Notes: a model not told the origin generated them from the letters alone. A stretch of DNA of 63,716 nt from DAOMOP01 sp035444405 (GCA_035444405.1 DAOMOP010000004.1:1-63716); one strand, 5' to 3'. Positions 1 through 10,344 are shown, numbered from the stretch's first letter. Numbers and translations are program-made.

Positions 1-45
1 GCCAGAACCTAAATCTGGTGCGTCTACCAATTCCGCCATCCGGGC
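1..45 (-). tRNA. tRNA-Leu (UAG), 3' part cut off by the window edge
   Basis: On the minus strand the sequence begins GCCCGGATGGCGGAATTGG, the usual 5' end of a class II tRNA-Leu with its D arm. It continues through an anticodon arm whose loop reads TTTAGGT, giving anticodon TAG. The variable arm, T arm and 3' end lie outside the window. The first base is at 45. No gene lies between 46 and 134. Confidence 0.9.
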
Positions 46-134
46 CCTGCACGGCCGTCGCGCCGCCGGCCGTCCGCCTTGTCGCGCGCGTTGGCGCGAA
101 CGAGGCCGGAGCCGCAGCGGATTATACACAGGCT

Positions 135-1217
135 TCACATTCTGAGCCGCGCGGCGTAGCCGGTCATCTCGAGGTAGCCCTGGCCGATCTCGCGGTCGCC
201 CTCGAACACGCGCACCGCCCCCTCCCAATACACGGCGCCGGTCGAACGGCGGCTGTCGAGCTCCTGATCACCCATCAGCGGCTCCAGCCGGCGTCCGCCC
301 GCCTCGATCAGCCACTCGACCGGGTACGCCGCACCGGTGCGTGGCGAGCGCCACACGCGCTGCGGCGAGAACACCACCTCGTCGGGCGCGAGCGTGCGGG
401 CCGCGCCCTGGCCGTCGCGCAACGTTCCCGCGGCCCAGATCGGCGCCCCGTCCTCGTCACGCATCCGGAACGCCATCAGCGCGCTGCCGTCGTGCATGTT
501 GATGCCGACCCAGTCCCAACCCTGCGCGCCGGCCGGCATCAGTTCGCTCGACCACTCGTGATCGAGCCACGCGTGGCCGGTCACGCCGCGCGTCGTGCCG
601 TCCAGGCGAAGCGATCCGCTCACTGAGAGCTGCGGGCGGCTGTAGTAGTAGCTCGCATTGAGCGGATCGGGCGCCTTCTGGCTGAAGCCGTCGCGCCCGT
701 TCAGCATCGGCACGCCATCGGGCACCAGCTCGAGCTCGAAGCCGAACCGCTCGGCGTCTACATGGGCGACATAGCGCCCGTCTTCCAGACGCAGCCGCCA
801 CGCGCCGATCCACGCGTCGGTGCGCCCCGACGCGGCACCGGCGAGCGGCGCCAGTGCGCGCTCGACACGCTCGGCATGAAGCAGACGCCCTTCGGCCGCA
901 TCGGCCACCGCCGCGTGCGCGAAAATCAGCTGACGCGGTGCGAAGCGGCTCGGGTTGTCCTCGCCGAGACGCGTGCGCACGCGAAAGAAGGTGACCTGGA
1001 AGCCCCGCTGCACCTGCTGCGCGTCGACGAGCCAGCCGGTCACGTACCACCACTCGGTGCGATAGCGCGGATGCGCGCCGAAATCCGTCGGAAACGACAG
1101 CTCGCGATCGGCCACCACCGGGGGGTAGGCCGGGGCCTCTGCGGCAGCAGGGGCAACCGGGGCAGCCGACGCCAGCACTGCCAGAAACAAGCCGGCAGCA
1201 CGCAACCGCTTCACCAT
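135..1217 (-). CDS. Lipocalin-like (AttH/CrtC family) exported protein
   Basis: A 360-aa protein with an N-terminal signal peptide (MVKRLRAAGLFLAVLASAAP, cleavage probably near AAAEA). The body matches the CrtC/AttH lipocalin-like family, with the typical YRTEWWYVTGWL near the N-terminus, GHAWLDHEWSS in the middle and WDWVGINMHDG after it. The family includes carotenoid 1,2-hydratases, but members next to an FtsX permease and ABC ATPase are usually the exported partner of a putative lipoprotein or lipid exporter. The ATG overlaps the permease stop (TGATG), so the gene is translationally coupled as the last gene of the operon. No carotenoid genes are nearby, so hydratase activity is not implied. 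Substrate unknown. Confidence 0.85.
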   Translation of the reverse strand: MVKRLRAAGLFLAVLASAAPVAPAAAEAPAYPPVVADRELSFPTDFGAHPRYRTEWWYVTGWLVDAQQVQRGFQVTFFRVRTRLGEDNPSRFAPRQLIFAHAAVADAAEGRLLHAERVERALAPLAGAASGRTDAWIGAWRLRLEDGRYVAHVDAERFGFELELVPDGVPMLNGRDGFSQKAPDPLNASYYYSRPQLSVSGSLRLDGTTRGVTGHAWLDHEWSSELMPAGAQGWDWVGINMHDGSALMAFRMRDEDGAPIWAAGTLRDGQGAARTLAPDEVVFSPQRVWRSPRTGAAYPVEWLIEAGGRRLEPLMGDQELDSRRSTGAVYWEGAVRVFEGDREIGQGYLEMTGYAARLRM

Positions 1218-3814
1218 CACCAGTCCTCCCGTACCGCCAGCACCGCGCCGTCGCTCATCGCCTGGCGCCCCGCCAGCCGCGCCGCCAGCGCGGCACAGCC
1301 GACCAGGATCGCCGCGAAGCCGGCCAGCAGGCCGACCGGAACGGCCAGATCCATGCTCCAGTGAAAGCTCTGGCGGTTGATCACCTCGATCAGCACCAGC
1401 GCGATTGCCCCGCCCGCCGCCATGCCGACCAGCGTGCCGACCGCCGCCGTCATCGCCCCTTCCAGCGCGAGCAGCACCCCGACCTGGCGACGCAGCAGCC
1501 CGAGGTGGCGCAGCATGCCGAACTCCTTGCGCCGGCTCGCCGCGAGCGCGGCAAACGTCGTGCCGACCCCGAACAGGCCGATCAGCACCGCAACCGCCGC
1601 CATCAGGTAGGTGATCAGAAAGGTACGGTCGAAGATCTCCAGCGTCTGCGCGCGAATCTGCGACGGCAGCGTGATTTCGATCGTGCGCTCGCTCAGCACC
1701 GCACGGACGGCCTGCGCGAGCGCCGCGGCGCTCGCATCGGCCGCCACGATGATGCCGACGTCGTTGGTACGGGGGTCCCCGGTGAGCCGGCGGTAGTGCT
1801 CGAGCTCGATCACCACCGCGCCGTGCTGGCGGGCATAGTCGCGCCAGATGCCGGCGACGCGGAACGGATGATTCACTCCGCCGAGCGGCAGCGCGAGCGC
1901 ATCGCCGGCCTCGAGCCGCAGCAGATCGGCCATCGCCTCCGAGATCCACGCCGGCGCCGCCTCGCCCGACGCCTGCGCCTCGCCGCCCTGCCCGGACACC
2001 AGCGGCAGCGCCCCGCCCTCGCGCACCGGGCGCGCGATCAGCGTCACCGGGTGGTGTTCGCCGGACAGTCGCAGCGCCTCGTAGCGCACCGGCCGCAGGC
2101 CGGCAACGCCCGGCAGCGCCGCGAGCCGCGCGACCACCTCGGCGTCGAGAAAGCCGCTCGCCGAAGACGACGACGCGCGCACATAGAGGTCGGCTGGCAA
2201 CACCTGCGACAGCCAGCCGTCGACCGAGGTCCGGAACGAGCTCACCATGATCGCCATCGCCGCCGCCAGCGCGACGCTCGCCACGACGCCGGCGCCTGCA
2301 ACGACGGCCTGCCCCGGTGCCGCCGCGAGCCGGGCGTGGGCAAGGCGCAACACGGCCGCCCGCCCACCGCGCAGCAAGCGCATCGCCACGCCGACCGCGG
2401 CGGGCAGCAATTGCACCGCACCGGCCAGCACGAGCACGATTGCCGCATAGCCGAACACGGGAATGCCGGCCACCGGCGGCGCGAGACACAAGAGCGCCGC
2501 CAGCGCCAGGCAGGCGGCGGCACGCACGCCGTGCGGACGCGCCCGCCACGGCTCTGCGTCGTCCCCGGCCCGCAGGCCCCGCGCCGGAATCACGCGCAGC
2601 GCCTCGCGTGCCGGCAGCCACGCGCCGGCCACGCCGGCCAGCACGCCGAGTGCGAGGTACAAGGCGCTGATGGCGGGCTGGAAACGCAGCGACGGCGCGA
2701 CGCCGGCGAAGTAGCCGGCACCGAGGTCGGCACCGATCAGGCGAAACGCCAGCGCGGTCAGCAGGTAGGCGAGCGCGACCCCGGCCGCTGCGCCGATCAG
2801 GCCGAGCACCGCGCCCTCGGCAAGCAGCCCGCGCAGCAGACCCGCGCGGTCGAGGCCGATCGCCCGCAGAAAGGCGAACTCCTGGCGGCGCCGCACCACC
2901 GCCAGCAATTGGGTCGAGAACACGAGAAAACCGCCGGTGAGCAACGCGATCGCGGCGAGCATGGTCAGATTCACGCGGTACGCCCGCGACAGCGCGGTCG
3001 TCTGTCGCGCGGCCGCTTCCGGCGTGATCACCTGCACGCCGGCCGGCAGCAGCGCCTGAAGGCGTGCACGCGCCGCGTCACGCTCGACCCCGGCGGCTAG
3101 CCTCAGGTCGATGCGCGTGATGCGCCCGATCTGGTCGAACACGGCTTGCGCCGCGGCGATGTCCATGACCGCCAGCGCCTGGCCGACACCGGCCGCCGGC
3201 ACCGTTCCGGCCACGCGCAGCACGTGCTCGCGCATGCCCGCCTGCACCGCGAGCCGCTCGCCAACGTCGACACCGAGGGCGACACGCGCGGCGGGGCTGA
3301 CGAACAGCGCATCGGGCTGCAGCGCGGCGAAGCGCGGTGGCGCGGCATCGTCATCCCGCGGCTCGCCAGATCCCGCGTCGTCCCGCCCGGCACGCTCGCG
3401 ATCCGAACCCGCGCCGGCAGTCGCCGCAGCCTCCTCTTCCCACACCGGCAGCAAGGCGGGCGTCAGCTGCGCAACGCGGAAGATGTCCAGTCCGTAGATG
3501 CGCAGCCGCTCGTCGCGGCCCGGCAGGCGCGCCTCGACCTCGAGCAATGGACTGGCCTGCGCGACCTCGGGGCGCTCGGCGAGCATCGGATAGAGCGCGT
3601 CGTCGAATCCGCCGCGCGGCCCGGCCACCCGCAGGTCGGCCTCGCCGCCGAGCAGGCGCATGCCGCGATCGAACTCGTCCAGCGCGGCGGCGTGGATCAG
3701 CTGCACGGCCAGCCCGAGTGCGACACCGAGCATGATCGCCACCAGCGACAGCGCCGTCGCGAGGGGCCGTCGCAGCAGACTCGCGAGGAATACGTGGCCA
3801 AGCGCGGCATTCAT
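1217..3814 (-). CDS. FtsX/MacB-type ABC transporter permease
   Basis: An 865-aa inner-membrane protein with the duplicated FtsX layout: one N-terminal TM helix, a large periplasmic domain, three TM helices around residues 280-400, a second set of helices, another periplasmic domain and three C-terminal helices. This is the predicted transmembrane part of a lipid or lipoprotein exporter. The start overlaps the stop of the upstream ATPase by 4 bp (ATGA), and the lipocalin-like gene follows with a TGATG overlap, so the three genes form one operon. Predicted helices and the LRAIGLDRAGLLR coupling-type motif support the call. Cargo cannot be read from sequence. Confidence 0.9.
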   Translation of the reverse strand: MNAALGHVFLASLLRRPLATALSLVAIMLGVALGLAVQLIHAAALDEFDRGMRLLGGEADLRVAGPRGGFDDALYPMLAERPEVAQASPLLEVEARLPGRDERLRIYGLDIFRVAQLTPALLPVWEEEAAATAGAGSDRERAGRDDAGSGEPRDDDAAPPRFAALQPDALFVSPAARVALGVDVGERLAVQAGMREHVLRVAGTVPAAGVGQALAVMDIAAAQAVFDQIGRITRIDLRLAAGVERDAARARLQALLPAGVQVITPEAAARQTTALSRAYRVNLTMLAAIALLTGGFLVFSTQLLAVVRRRQEFAFLRAIGLDRAGLLRGLLAEGAVLGLIGAAAGVALAYLLTALAFRLIGADLGAGYFAGVAPSLRFQPAISALYLALGVLAGVAGAWLPAREALRVIPARGLRAGDDAEPWRARPHGVRAAACLALAALLCLAPPVAGIPVFGYAAIVLVLAGAVQLLPAAVGVAMRLLRGGRAAVLRLAHARLAAAPGQAVVAGAGVVASVALAAAMAIMVSSFRTSVDGWLSQVLPADLYVRASSSSASGFLDAEVVARLAALPGVAGLRPVRYEALRLSGEHHPVTLIARPVREGGALPLVSGQGGEAQASGEAAPAWISEAMADLLRLEAGDALALPLGGVNHPFRVAGIWRDYARQHGAVVIELEHYRRLTGDPRTNDVGIIVAADASAAALAQAVRAVLSERTIEITLPSQIRAQTLEIFDRTFLITYLMAAVAVLIGLFGVGTTFAALAASRRKEFGMLRHLGLLRRQVGVLLALEGAMTAAVGTLVGMAAGGAIALVLIEVINRQSFHWSMDLAVPVGLLAGFAAILVGCAALAARLAGRQAMSDGAVLAVREDW

Positions 3815-4569
3815 CGCAGATCGGCTTCGGGCTCGACGCCGCGCGCCAGGCTTCGCACCGATCGGCCGGCCCCGGCTCCCTCGTCCGTGGCGGCCCCCGG
3901 CGTCGGCATCTCGGCAAGCCCGCCGCGCGACAGCCGCAAGATCCGGTCGGTGCGCAAGGCGGCAGCCTCCGAGTGCGTCACCACGATGGCGCTCGCGCCG
4001 GCCCCGCGCACGCAGCCGAGCAGCAGCTCGAGCACGCCGGCGGCCCGCTCGGGATCAAGGTTGCCGGTCGGCTCGTCGGCCAGCACCAGGCTCGGCTCAT
4101 GCACCAGCGCGCGCGCGATCGCGACGCGCTGCAATTCGCCGCCCGACAGATGGCGTGGCCAGTCGTCCGCGCGCGCGCCCAGGCCGACGCGCTCGAGCAT
4201 TGCCTGCGCCCGCTCGGCGGCCGCGGCGTCCGCGACGTCGAGCAGCCACAGCGGCAGCGCGACGTTCTGGCGCAGCGTCAGGTGCGGCAGCACATGAAAG
4301 GCCTGGAACACGAAGCCGTAGCTGCGCCGGCGCAGGCGCGCGAACGCGTCCTCGTCCAGCGCCGTCAGCTCGACCCCGTCGAGCCGCATCGAGCCGCCGT
4401 CGACCGGCTCCAGGCCGGCGATGCAGTTCAGCAGCGTCGACTTGCCGACGCCCGACTCGCCCATCACGGCGACGCACTCGCCGCCGTGCAGCGTCAGCGA
4501 GACGCCGTCGAACAAGGGCACCGCGCCGGTGCGTGGAAAGCATTTCGTGACAGCGGTGATTTCGAGCAT
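3811..4569 (-). CDS. ABC transporter ATP-binding protein (LolD/MacB type)
   Basis: A 252-aa ATPase with Walker A GESGVGKSTLL, a Q-loop region, signature LSGGELQR, Walker B LVLADEPTGNLD and the H-loop VVTHSEAAA. The PTGNLD form is typical of LolD/MacB-like mechanotransmission ATPases that pair with FtsX permeases. The start chosen is ATG at 4569 (MLEITAVTK); a longer reading to 4671 adds about 34 residues with no homology to the family. It is the first gene of the ATPase-permease-lipocalin operon, and the next gene upstream (hpnC) is divergent. Confidence 0.9.
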   Translation of the reverse strand: MLEITAVTKCFPRTGAVPLFDGVSLTLHGGECVAVMGESGVGKSTLLNCIAGLEPVDGGSMRLDGVELTALDEDAFARLRRRSYGFVFQAFHVLPHLTLRQNVALPLWLLDVADAAAAERAQAMLERVGLGARADDWPRHLSGGELQRVAIARALVHEPSLVLADEPTGNLDPERAAGVLELLLGCVRGAGASAIVVTHSEAAALRTDRILRLSRGGLAEMPTPGAATDEGAGAGRSVRSLARGVEPEADLR

Positions 4570-4750
4570 GCGAGGATGACCGACGCAAGTGACGGAAGTG
4601 CCGGGAAGCTGATACCGCCTCCATGATCGCACACCCGTCCACGCATGCGGCCTGCACCCGGCTGCGGCCACAGCGCTGCAAACAGGCGCGGCGGCGCGAA
4701 TGCACCGCCCGGATCGGCGGCGGCAAACGCGGAAACCGCGGCCCCGAGCG

Positions 4751-4778
4751 CTGACCGCCCATCCCTATCGCGTATACT
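4751..4778 (+). promoter_or_regulatory. Candidate sigma-70 promoter of hpnCDE
   Basis: CTGACC (4751-4756), a 16-bp spacer and TATACT (4773-4778) resemble -35 and -10 boxes. The ATG of hpnC lies at 4791, only 12 bp after the -10 box, so transcription would start within a few bases of the start codon. No Shine-Dalgarno sequence is visible. Confidence 0.45.
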
Positions 4779-4790
4779 TGCGCGCCATCC

Positions 4791-5624
4791 ATGCCCGTCG
4801 ATCACTACGAGAACTTTCCCGTCGCGTCGCTGCTGCTGCCGGCACACCTGCGTGAGCCGGTCGAGGCGATCTACGCGTTCGCGCGCAGCGCCGACGACAT
4901 CGCCGACGAAGGCGATGCGCCACCGGCCGCCCGGCTAGCCGCCAATCGCCGCGAGCTCGGCGCGATCGCGCGCGGCGAGCCGGTGCACGACGGCACCCTG
5001 GCACCGCTGTTCGAGCGGCTCGCGCGCAACATGGCCCGCCACCGGCTGCCGCCCGAGCCGCTGCACGACCTGCTCGACGCCTTCGCGCAAGATGTCGTGT
5101 GCAAGCGCTACGCCGACTTCGCTGCGCTCGGCGACTACTGCCGGCGCTCGGCCAATCCGGTCGGGCGCCTGCTGCTGCACTTGTACGCCGCCGCCACGCC
5201 CGACAACCTGCGCATGTCCGACGACATCTGCACCAGCCTGCAGCTGATCAATTTCTGGCAGGACGCCGCGGTCGACTGGGACAAGGCGCGCATCTACGTG
5301 CCGGCGGACGAGCTGGCACGCTTCGGCGTCGCCGAGGCGCATTTCGCCGAGCGGCGTTGCGACGAGGCCTGGCGCAGGCTGATGGCCTTCCAGGTCGACC
5401 GTGCGCGTGTCATGATGCTGCGCGGCGCACCGCTCGCACGGCGCCTGCCCGGCCGCATCGGCTGGGAGCTGCGCCTGGTCGTGCTCGGCGGGCTGCGCAT
5501 TCTCGAGCGCATCGAGCAGGCCGGCTACGACGTCTTCCGGCGCCGCCCCGATCTCGGTCGTGGCGACTGGCTGCTTCTCGCCTGGCGCGCGCTGCGCTTT
5601 CAACCGGCCCGACACAACCCATGA
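4791..5624 (+). CDS. hpnC: Squalene synthase HpnC (hydroxysqualene-forming step)
   Basis: A 277-aa all-alpha prenyl synthase of the squalene/phytoene synthase family. The first aspartate-rich motif is ARSADDIADEGD and the second is in QLINFWQDAAVDWDKARIY, both ligands for Mg-diphosphate. In the bacterial three-enzyme route HpnD makes presqualene diphosphate, HpnC converts it to hydroxysqualene and HpnE reduces this to squalene for hopanoids. Gene order hpnC-hpnD-hpnE is the standard one. The stop overlaps the start of hpnD by 4 bp. A promoter lies directly in front, with almost no leader. Confidence 0.93.
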   Translation: MPVDHYENFPVASLLLPAHLREPVEAIYAFARSADDIADEGDAPPAARLAANRRELGAIARGEPVHDGTLAPLFERLARNMARHRLPPEPLHDLLDAFAQDVVCKRYADFAALGDYCRRSANPVGRLLLHLYAAATPDNLRMSDDICTSLQLINFWQDAAVDWDKARIYVPADELARFGVAEAHFAERRCDEAWRRLMAFQVDRARVMMLRGAPLARRLPGRIGWELRLVVLGGLRILERIEQAGYDVFRRRPDLGRGDWLLLAWRALRFQPARHNP

Positions 5625-6454
5625 ATCCCCACGACTACTGCCAGGAGCGGGCCGCCAAAAGCGGCTCGAGCTTCTACTACAGCTTTTTGTTCCTGCCCCC
5701 GGAGCGGCGCCAGGCGATCACCGCGCTGTACGCGTTCTGCCGCGAGGTCGACGACGTCGTCGACGAATGCCACGACGTCGAGCTCGCCCACGTCAAGCTC
5801 GGCTGGTGGCGCAGCGAGATCGACAACGTGTTCGCCGGCGCCCCGACGCACCCGGTCGGGCTTGCGCTGAAGGACGTCGTCGCGCACTTCGACCTGCCGC
5901 GCGAACAGCTGCACGAGATCATCGACGGCATGGCGATGGATCTCGCGCAGGCACGCTATCCCGACTTCAAGAGCCTGCAGCTCTACTGCTACCGCGTCGC
6001 GAGCGTGGTCGGACTGCTCGCCGCCGAGATCTTCGGCTACGAGGACCGCCAGACGCTCAAGTACGCGCACGACCTGGGTCTCGCCTTCCAGCTCACCAAC
6101 ATCATCCGCGACGTCGGCGAGGACGCGCGGCGCGGGCGCATCTACCTCCCGATCGACGATCTGCGGCGCTTCGAGGTGCCGGCCAAGGACATTCTCGAGG
6201 CGCGCCACAGCGACAACTTCCGCAAGCTGATGCAGTTCCAGGCCGAGCGCGCGATCGGCTTCTACGACCAGGCTTTCGCCCACCTGCCCGAGGTCGATCG
6301 CAAGCGCCAGCGCCCGGGGCTGGTAATGGCGGCGATCTACCGCACGCTGCTCGACGAGATCGCGCGCGACGGCTTTCTGGTGCTCGACCGGCGCACCTCT
6401 CTGACGCCGTTCCGCAAGATCTGGATCGCCGGCACGACATGGCTGCGGGGCTGA
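5621..6454 (+). CDS. hpnD: Presqualene diphosphate synthase HpnD
   Basis: A 277-aa squalene/phytoene synthase family protein with motifs REVDDVVDEC (first Asp-rich region) and LTNIIRDVGEDARRGRIYLP (second). It condenses two farnesyl diphosphates to presqualene diphosphate. It starts inside the hpnC stop (ATGA), so it is translationally coupled. It is more conserved than HpnC and its SSFYYSFLFLPPERR start is typical of HpnD. hpnE follows after a 90-bp gap. Confidence 0.94.
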   Translation: MNPHDYCQERAAKSGSSFYYSFLFLPPERRQAITALYAFCREVDDVVDECHDVELAHVKLGWWRSEIDNVFAGAPTHPVGLALKDVVAHFDLPREQLHEIIDGMAMDLAQARYPDFKSLQLYCYRVASVVGLLAAEIFGYEDRQTLKYAHDLGLAFQLTNIIRDVGEDARRGRIYLPIDDLRRFEVPAKDILEARHSDNFRKLMQFQAERAIGFYDQAFAHLPEVDRKRQRPGLVMAAIYRTLLDEIARDGFLVLDRRTSLTPFRKIWIAGTTWLRG

Positions 6455-6544
6455 CGCAGTGAGAGCGCGACACAGCCTTGCACGCGCATGCACGATGGCC
6501 GGCTCCCGCGCGACACCCTCGACCGGGCCGACCGGACACCGGCC

Positions 6545-7855
6545 ATGACGCAGACGGTCGCGATCATCGGCGCGGGCTACGCCGGCCTCGCCTGTGCGGT
6601 CGAGCTCGCACGCCAGGGCGTGCGCGTGACGCTGTTCGAGCGTTCGAACGTGCTCGGCGGGCGCGCGCGCGTGGTCACGCGCGACGATCGCCGCGTCGAC
6701 AACGGCCAGCACATCCTGCTCGGCGCCTACACCGAGCTCCTGCGCCTGCTGCGGCTCACCGGCGTGTCGCCGAAAGTGCTCGAGCGCCTGCCGCTGACGC
6801 TGCACGTGCCGGGGCGCATGCACCTGGCCGCCGCCCCCCTGCCGGCCCCGTTGCACCTCGCGCTCGGCATCGTGCGGGCAAAGGGGCTCGACTGGAGCGA
6901 CCGGCGCGCGCTGCTGCGGCTCATGCAGTGGCTCAGAAAGCGGCGCTTCACCGTGCCCGCCGGCATGGGCGTCGCCGAGCTGCTGCGCGAGACCGCCCAG
7001 ACGCCGCGCGTCGTCGAGCTCGTGTGGGTGCCGCTGTGCGTGGCGGCGCTGAACACGCCGGCCGGCGAGGCGTCGGCGCAGGTGTTCGCGAACGTGCTGC
7101 GCGACAGCCTCGCGGCCAATGCGGCGGCGAGCGAGCTGCTGATCCCGCGCACCGACCTGTCGGAACTCTTCCCGGTGCAGGCGCTGCGCTACCTCGCGGT
7201 GCGCCGCGGCAGGATCCACACCGCTGCGACGATCACCGGCATCGAAGCGGGCGCACGCGGGTTCCGGCTCGCAGGCGACCCGGCCGAAGGCCAGCGCTAC
7301 GACCACGTCGTCGTCGCCGTCGCGCCCTACCACGCGGGAGTCCTGTTGCGCAGCGCGAGCGGCTGCGAGCGCCTTGCCGCGCAGATCGACGCGCTCGAGC
7401 ACGAGCCGATCACCACCGTGTATTTCGCGCTCGGCGACGGCCAGCGCCTGCCCCATCCGATGATCGGGCTCGCCGACGGCCCTGCGCAATGGGCCTTCGA
7501 TCGCGGCCGGCTCGGCGGCGAGCCCGGTCTCGTCGCGTGCGTGATCAGCGCGCGCGGACCCCACCAGGCGCTGTCGCGCGAGGCGCTCGAGCTCGCCACA
7601 CACCGGCAGCTCGAGCACATGCTGCAGCGTCGGCTGCCGGCGCCGGCGTGGACGCTGACGATCACCGAAAGACGCGCGACCTTCGCGTGCCGACCCGGCG
7701 TGCAGCGCCCGGACGTGCGCACGCCGCTGCCGGGCCTGTGGCTGGCCGGCGACTATGTCGCCTCGCCCTACCCCGCCACGCTCGAATCCGCGGTGCGGTC
7801 CGGCACGACGGCGGCCGCGGCGATCCTGCGCTCAGCGGCGCCGCGCCGCGACTGA
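6545..7855 (+). CDS. hpnE: Hydroxysqualene dehydroxylase HpnE
   Basis: A 436-aa FAD-dependent amine-oxidase-like protein. The Rossmann motif VAIIGAGYAGLACAVELARQG is at the N-terminus and the C-terminal FAD contact is GLWLAGDYVASPYPATLESA. It reduces hydroxysqualene to squalene and is the last step of the hpnCDE pathway. ATG 6545 is preferred because MTQTVAIIGAG places the dinucleotide-binding motif at the usual distance; an in-frame ATG at 6488 would add 19 low-complexity residues. The squalene-hopene cyclase gene is not in this window. Confidence 0.92.
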   Translation: MTQTVAIIGAGYAGLACAVELARQGVRVTLFERSNVLGGRARVVTRDDRRVDNGQHILLGAYTELLRLLRLTGVSPKVLERLPLTLHVPGRMHLAAAPLPAPLHLALGIVRAKGLDWSDRRALLRLMQWLRKRRFTVPAGMGVAELLRETAQTPRVVELVWVPLCVAALNTPAGEASAQVFANVLRDSLAANAAASELLIPRTDLSELFPVQALRYLAVRRGRIHTAATITGIEAGARGFRLAGDPAEGQRYDHVVVAVAPYHAGVLLRSASGCERLAAQIDALEHEPITTVYFALGDGQRLPHPMIGLADGPAQWAFDRGRLGGEPGLVACVISARGPHQALSREALELATHRQLEHMLQRRLPAPAWTLTITERRATFACRPGVQRPDVRTPLPGLWLAGDYVASPYPATLESAVRSGTTAAAAILRSAAPRRD

Positions 7856-7955
7856 TCGGGTGACGGCACCGTGCCGCCCGCACGGCCGACGTTCGCGATG
7901 CAGCATCCGATGCGCGCATGGCCGATCGTCCCACCCCTCGCGCTGCCAGGAATGC

Positions 7956-8655
<700 letters not shown>

Positions 8656-8672
<17 letters not shown>

Positions 8673-9267
8673 CGCCACGCTTTTCGTCATTGTCATCATG
8701 TCGGGCGCCGCCCAGGCGGCCAACATACTCGTTTGGGGTGACAGCCTGTCGGCCGGCTATCAGCTGCGTCCGGGCGAAGACTGGCCCGCCCTGTTGCAGA
8801 CGCGGCTCGCACACAAAGGGTTCCCGCATACGGTGGTCAATGCCAGCGTCAGCGGCGAGACGTCGGCGGGCGGGCGCAGCCGGCTGGCCGCCGCGCTCGA
8901 CGCCCACGACCCCGAGGTGCTGATCCTCGCGCTCGGCGCCAACGACGGGCTGCGCGGCCTGCGCCCGCAGCTGCTGGCCGACAATCTCGATGCGATGATC
9001 GCAGCGGCACGCAACCACGGCGCGCGCGTGCTGCTGGTCGGCATGCACCTGCCGCCCAACTACGGACCGGCCTATACGCGCCGCTTCCACCAGATCTTCC
9101 ACGACGTCGCCGAACGCCACGACGTGCCGCTGCTGCCGTTCCTGCTCGACGGCTTCGCCGAGCGCCGCGAGATGTTCCTCGCCGACGGTGTTCACCCGAA
9201 CGCCGACGCGCAGGCGATCATCGTCGAGACGGTGTGGGACTATCTGCAGCCCTTGCTCAGCGACTGA
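8656..9267 (+). CDS. tesA: Arylesterase / lysophospholipase TesA (SGNH hydrolase)
   Basis: A 203-aa periplasmic esterase. A signal peptide covers roughly residues 1-21 (MLLRSIATLFVIVIMSGAAQA). The SGNH blocks are visible: WGDSLSAGYQ (catalytic Ser), a Gly in SGETSAGG, LGANDGLRG (Asn) and DGVHPNADAQ (catalytic Asp and His). It hydrolyses short-chain esters, acyl-CoA and lysophospholipids. It is divergent from the ABC ATPase and its tail overlaps the selD 3' end by 11 bp on the opposite strand. Confidence 0.92.
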
Positions 9268-10300
9268 CCCGCACGCGCGCCGCACCGTCACCGAGCGTGC
9301 CGATCACGCGCCCGGGGCTGCCCTGCTCCTCATCGATCAGCGCGAGCACCGGCGCGACCGCCTCGGGCGCGCAGGCGATCAGCAGACCGCCGCTGGTCTG
9401 CGGGTCGGTCAGCAGCTTGCATTGCCAGTCCGGGGTGTCCGGCGCGAGATCGAGCGCATCGCCGTAGCTCTGCCAGTTGCGCGTCGACGCGCCGGTGGCG
9501 ATGCCCTCGCGCGCGAGCTGCACGGCCGACGCGATCAGCGGCAGCTCGTCGAAGCGCAGCTCCGCGCCAAGCCGTGACGCGCGGCAGATTTCGAGCAGGT
9601 GCCCGGCCAGGCCGAAGCCGGTCACGTCGGTGATAGCGTGCACGTCGCTCATCGCGGCGAGCCGCATGCCGACGCGGTTGAGCTGCGTCGTCCAGCGCAC
9701 CATCTCTGCATAATCCGCGGGCGACAGCCGGCCCTTCTTGAGCCCGGCCGAGAGGATGCCGATGCCCAGCGGCTTGGTCAGGATCAGCGCGTCGCCGGCC
9801 CGTGCGCCGGCATTGGTCTTGACCTCCGCCGGATCGACGACGCCGAGCCCGACCAGGCCGTAGATCGGCTCGGGCACGTCGATCGAGTGGCCGCCCGCCA
9901 CCGGAATGCCGGCCTCGCGGCACACCGACGCGCCGCCTTCGAGGATGCGCCCGATGACCTCGGCCGGCAGCTTGTCGATCGGCATGCCGACGACCGCCAG
10001 CGCCATGATCGGACGCCCGCCCATCGCATACACGTCGGACAGCGCGTTGGTCGCCGCGATGCGGCCGAAATCGTAGGGATCATCGACGATCGGCGTGAAG
10101 AAGTCGGTGGTCGCGACGATCGCCTGCCGCTCGTTCAGGCGATAAACCGCAGCGTCATCGGCGTTGTCGGTACCGACCAGCAGCTCGGGCGGCACGACAC
10201 CGGCCGGCATCTGCGCGAGCATCTGCGACAGCATCGCCGGCGCGATTTTGCAGCCGCAGCCGCCACCGTGGGAAAATCGGGTGAGTTTGATTTCGTCCAT
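9257..10300 (-). CDS. selD: Selenophosphate synthetase SelD (Cys form)
   Basis: A 347-aa PurM/AIR-synthase-like ATPase that makes selenophosphate from selenide and ATP. The N-terminal HGGGCGCKIAP carries the catalytic Cys-Lys region (C15, C17, K18); the residue that is selenocysteine in some species is Cys here. Other family blocks are DDAAVYRLN, TDFFTPIVDDPYDFG and TDVTGFGLAGHLLE. It is divergent from selU across a 44-bp gap, so selenium in this locus is directed to tRNA wobble modification. No selenoprotein machinery (selA, selB, selC) is in the window. Confidence 0.95.
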   Translation of the reverse strand: MDEIKLTRFSHGGGCGCKIAPAMLSQMLAQMPAGVVPPELLVGTDNADDAAVYRLNERQAIVATTDFFTPIVDDPYDFGRIAATNALSDVYAMGGRPIMALAVVGMPIDKLPAEVIGRILEGGASVCREAGIPVAGGHSIDVPEPIYGLVGLGVVDPAEVKTNAGARAGDALILTKPLGIGILSAGLKKGRLSPADYAEMVRWTTQLNRVGMRLAAMSDVHAITDVTGFGLAGHLLEICRASRLGAELRFDELPLIASAVQLAREGIATGASTRNWQSYGDALDLAPDTPDWQCKLLTDPQTSGGLLIACAPEAVAPVLALIDEEQGSPGRVIGTLGDGAARVRVSR

Positions 10301-10344
10301 ACGCTCGGAGAGAATGCGCGCCGGTTCGACGACGCGACCACACC

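Noticed and set aside
135..2621. Fusion of the permease and the lipocalin-like protein in one 828-codon frame
   Set aside because: The upstream part of that frame is out of frame with the FtsX permease and has no domain content. The true genes meet at TGATG (1215-1219).
5600..7618. 672-codon minus-strand frame opposite hpnD/hpnE
   Set aside because: Antisense shadow of two well-supported genes.
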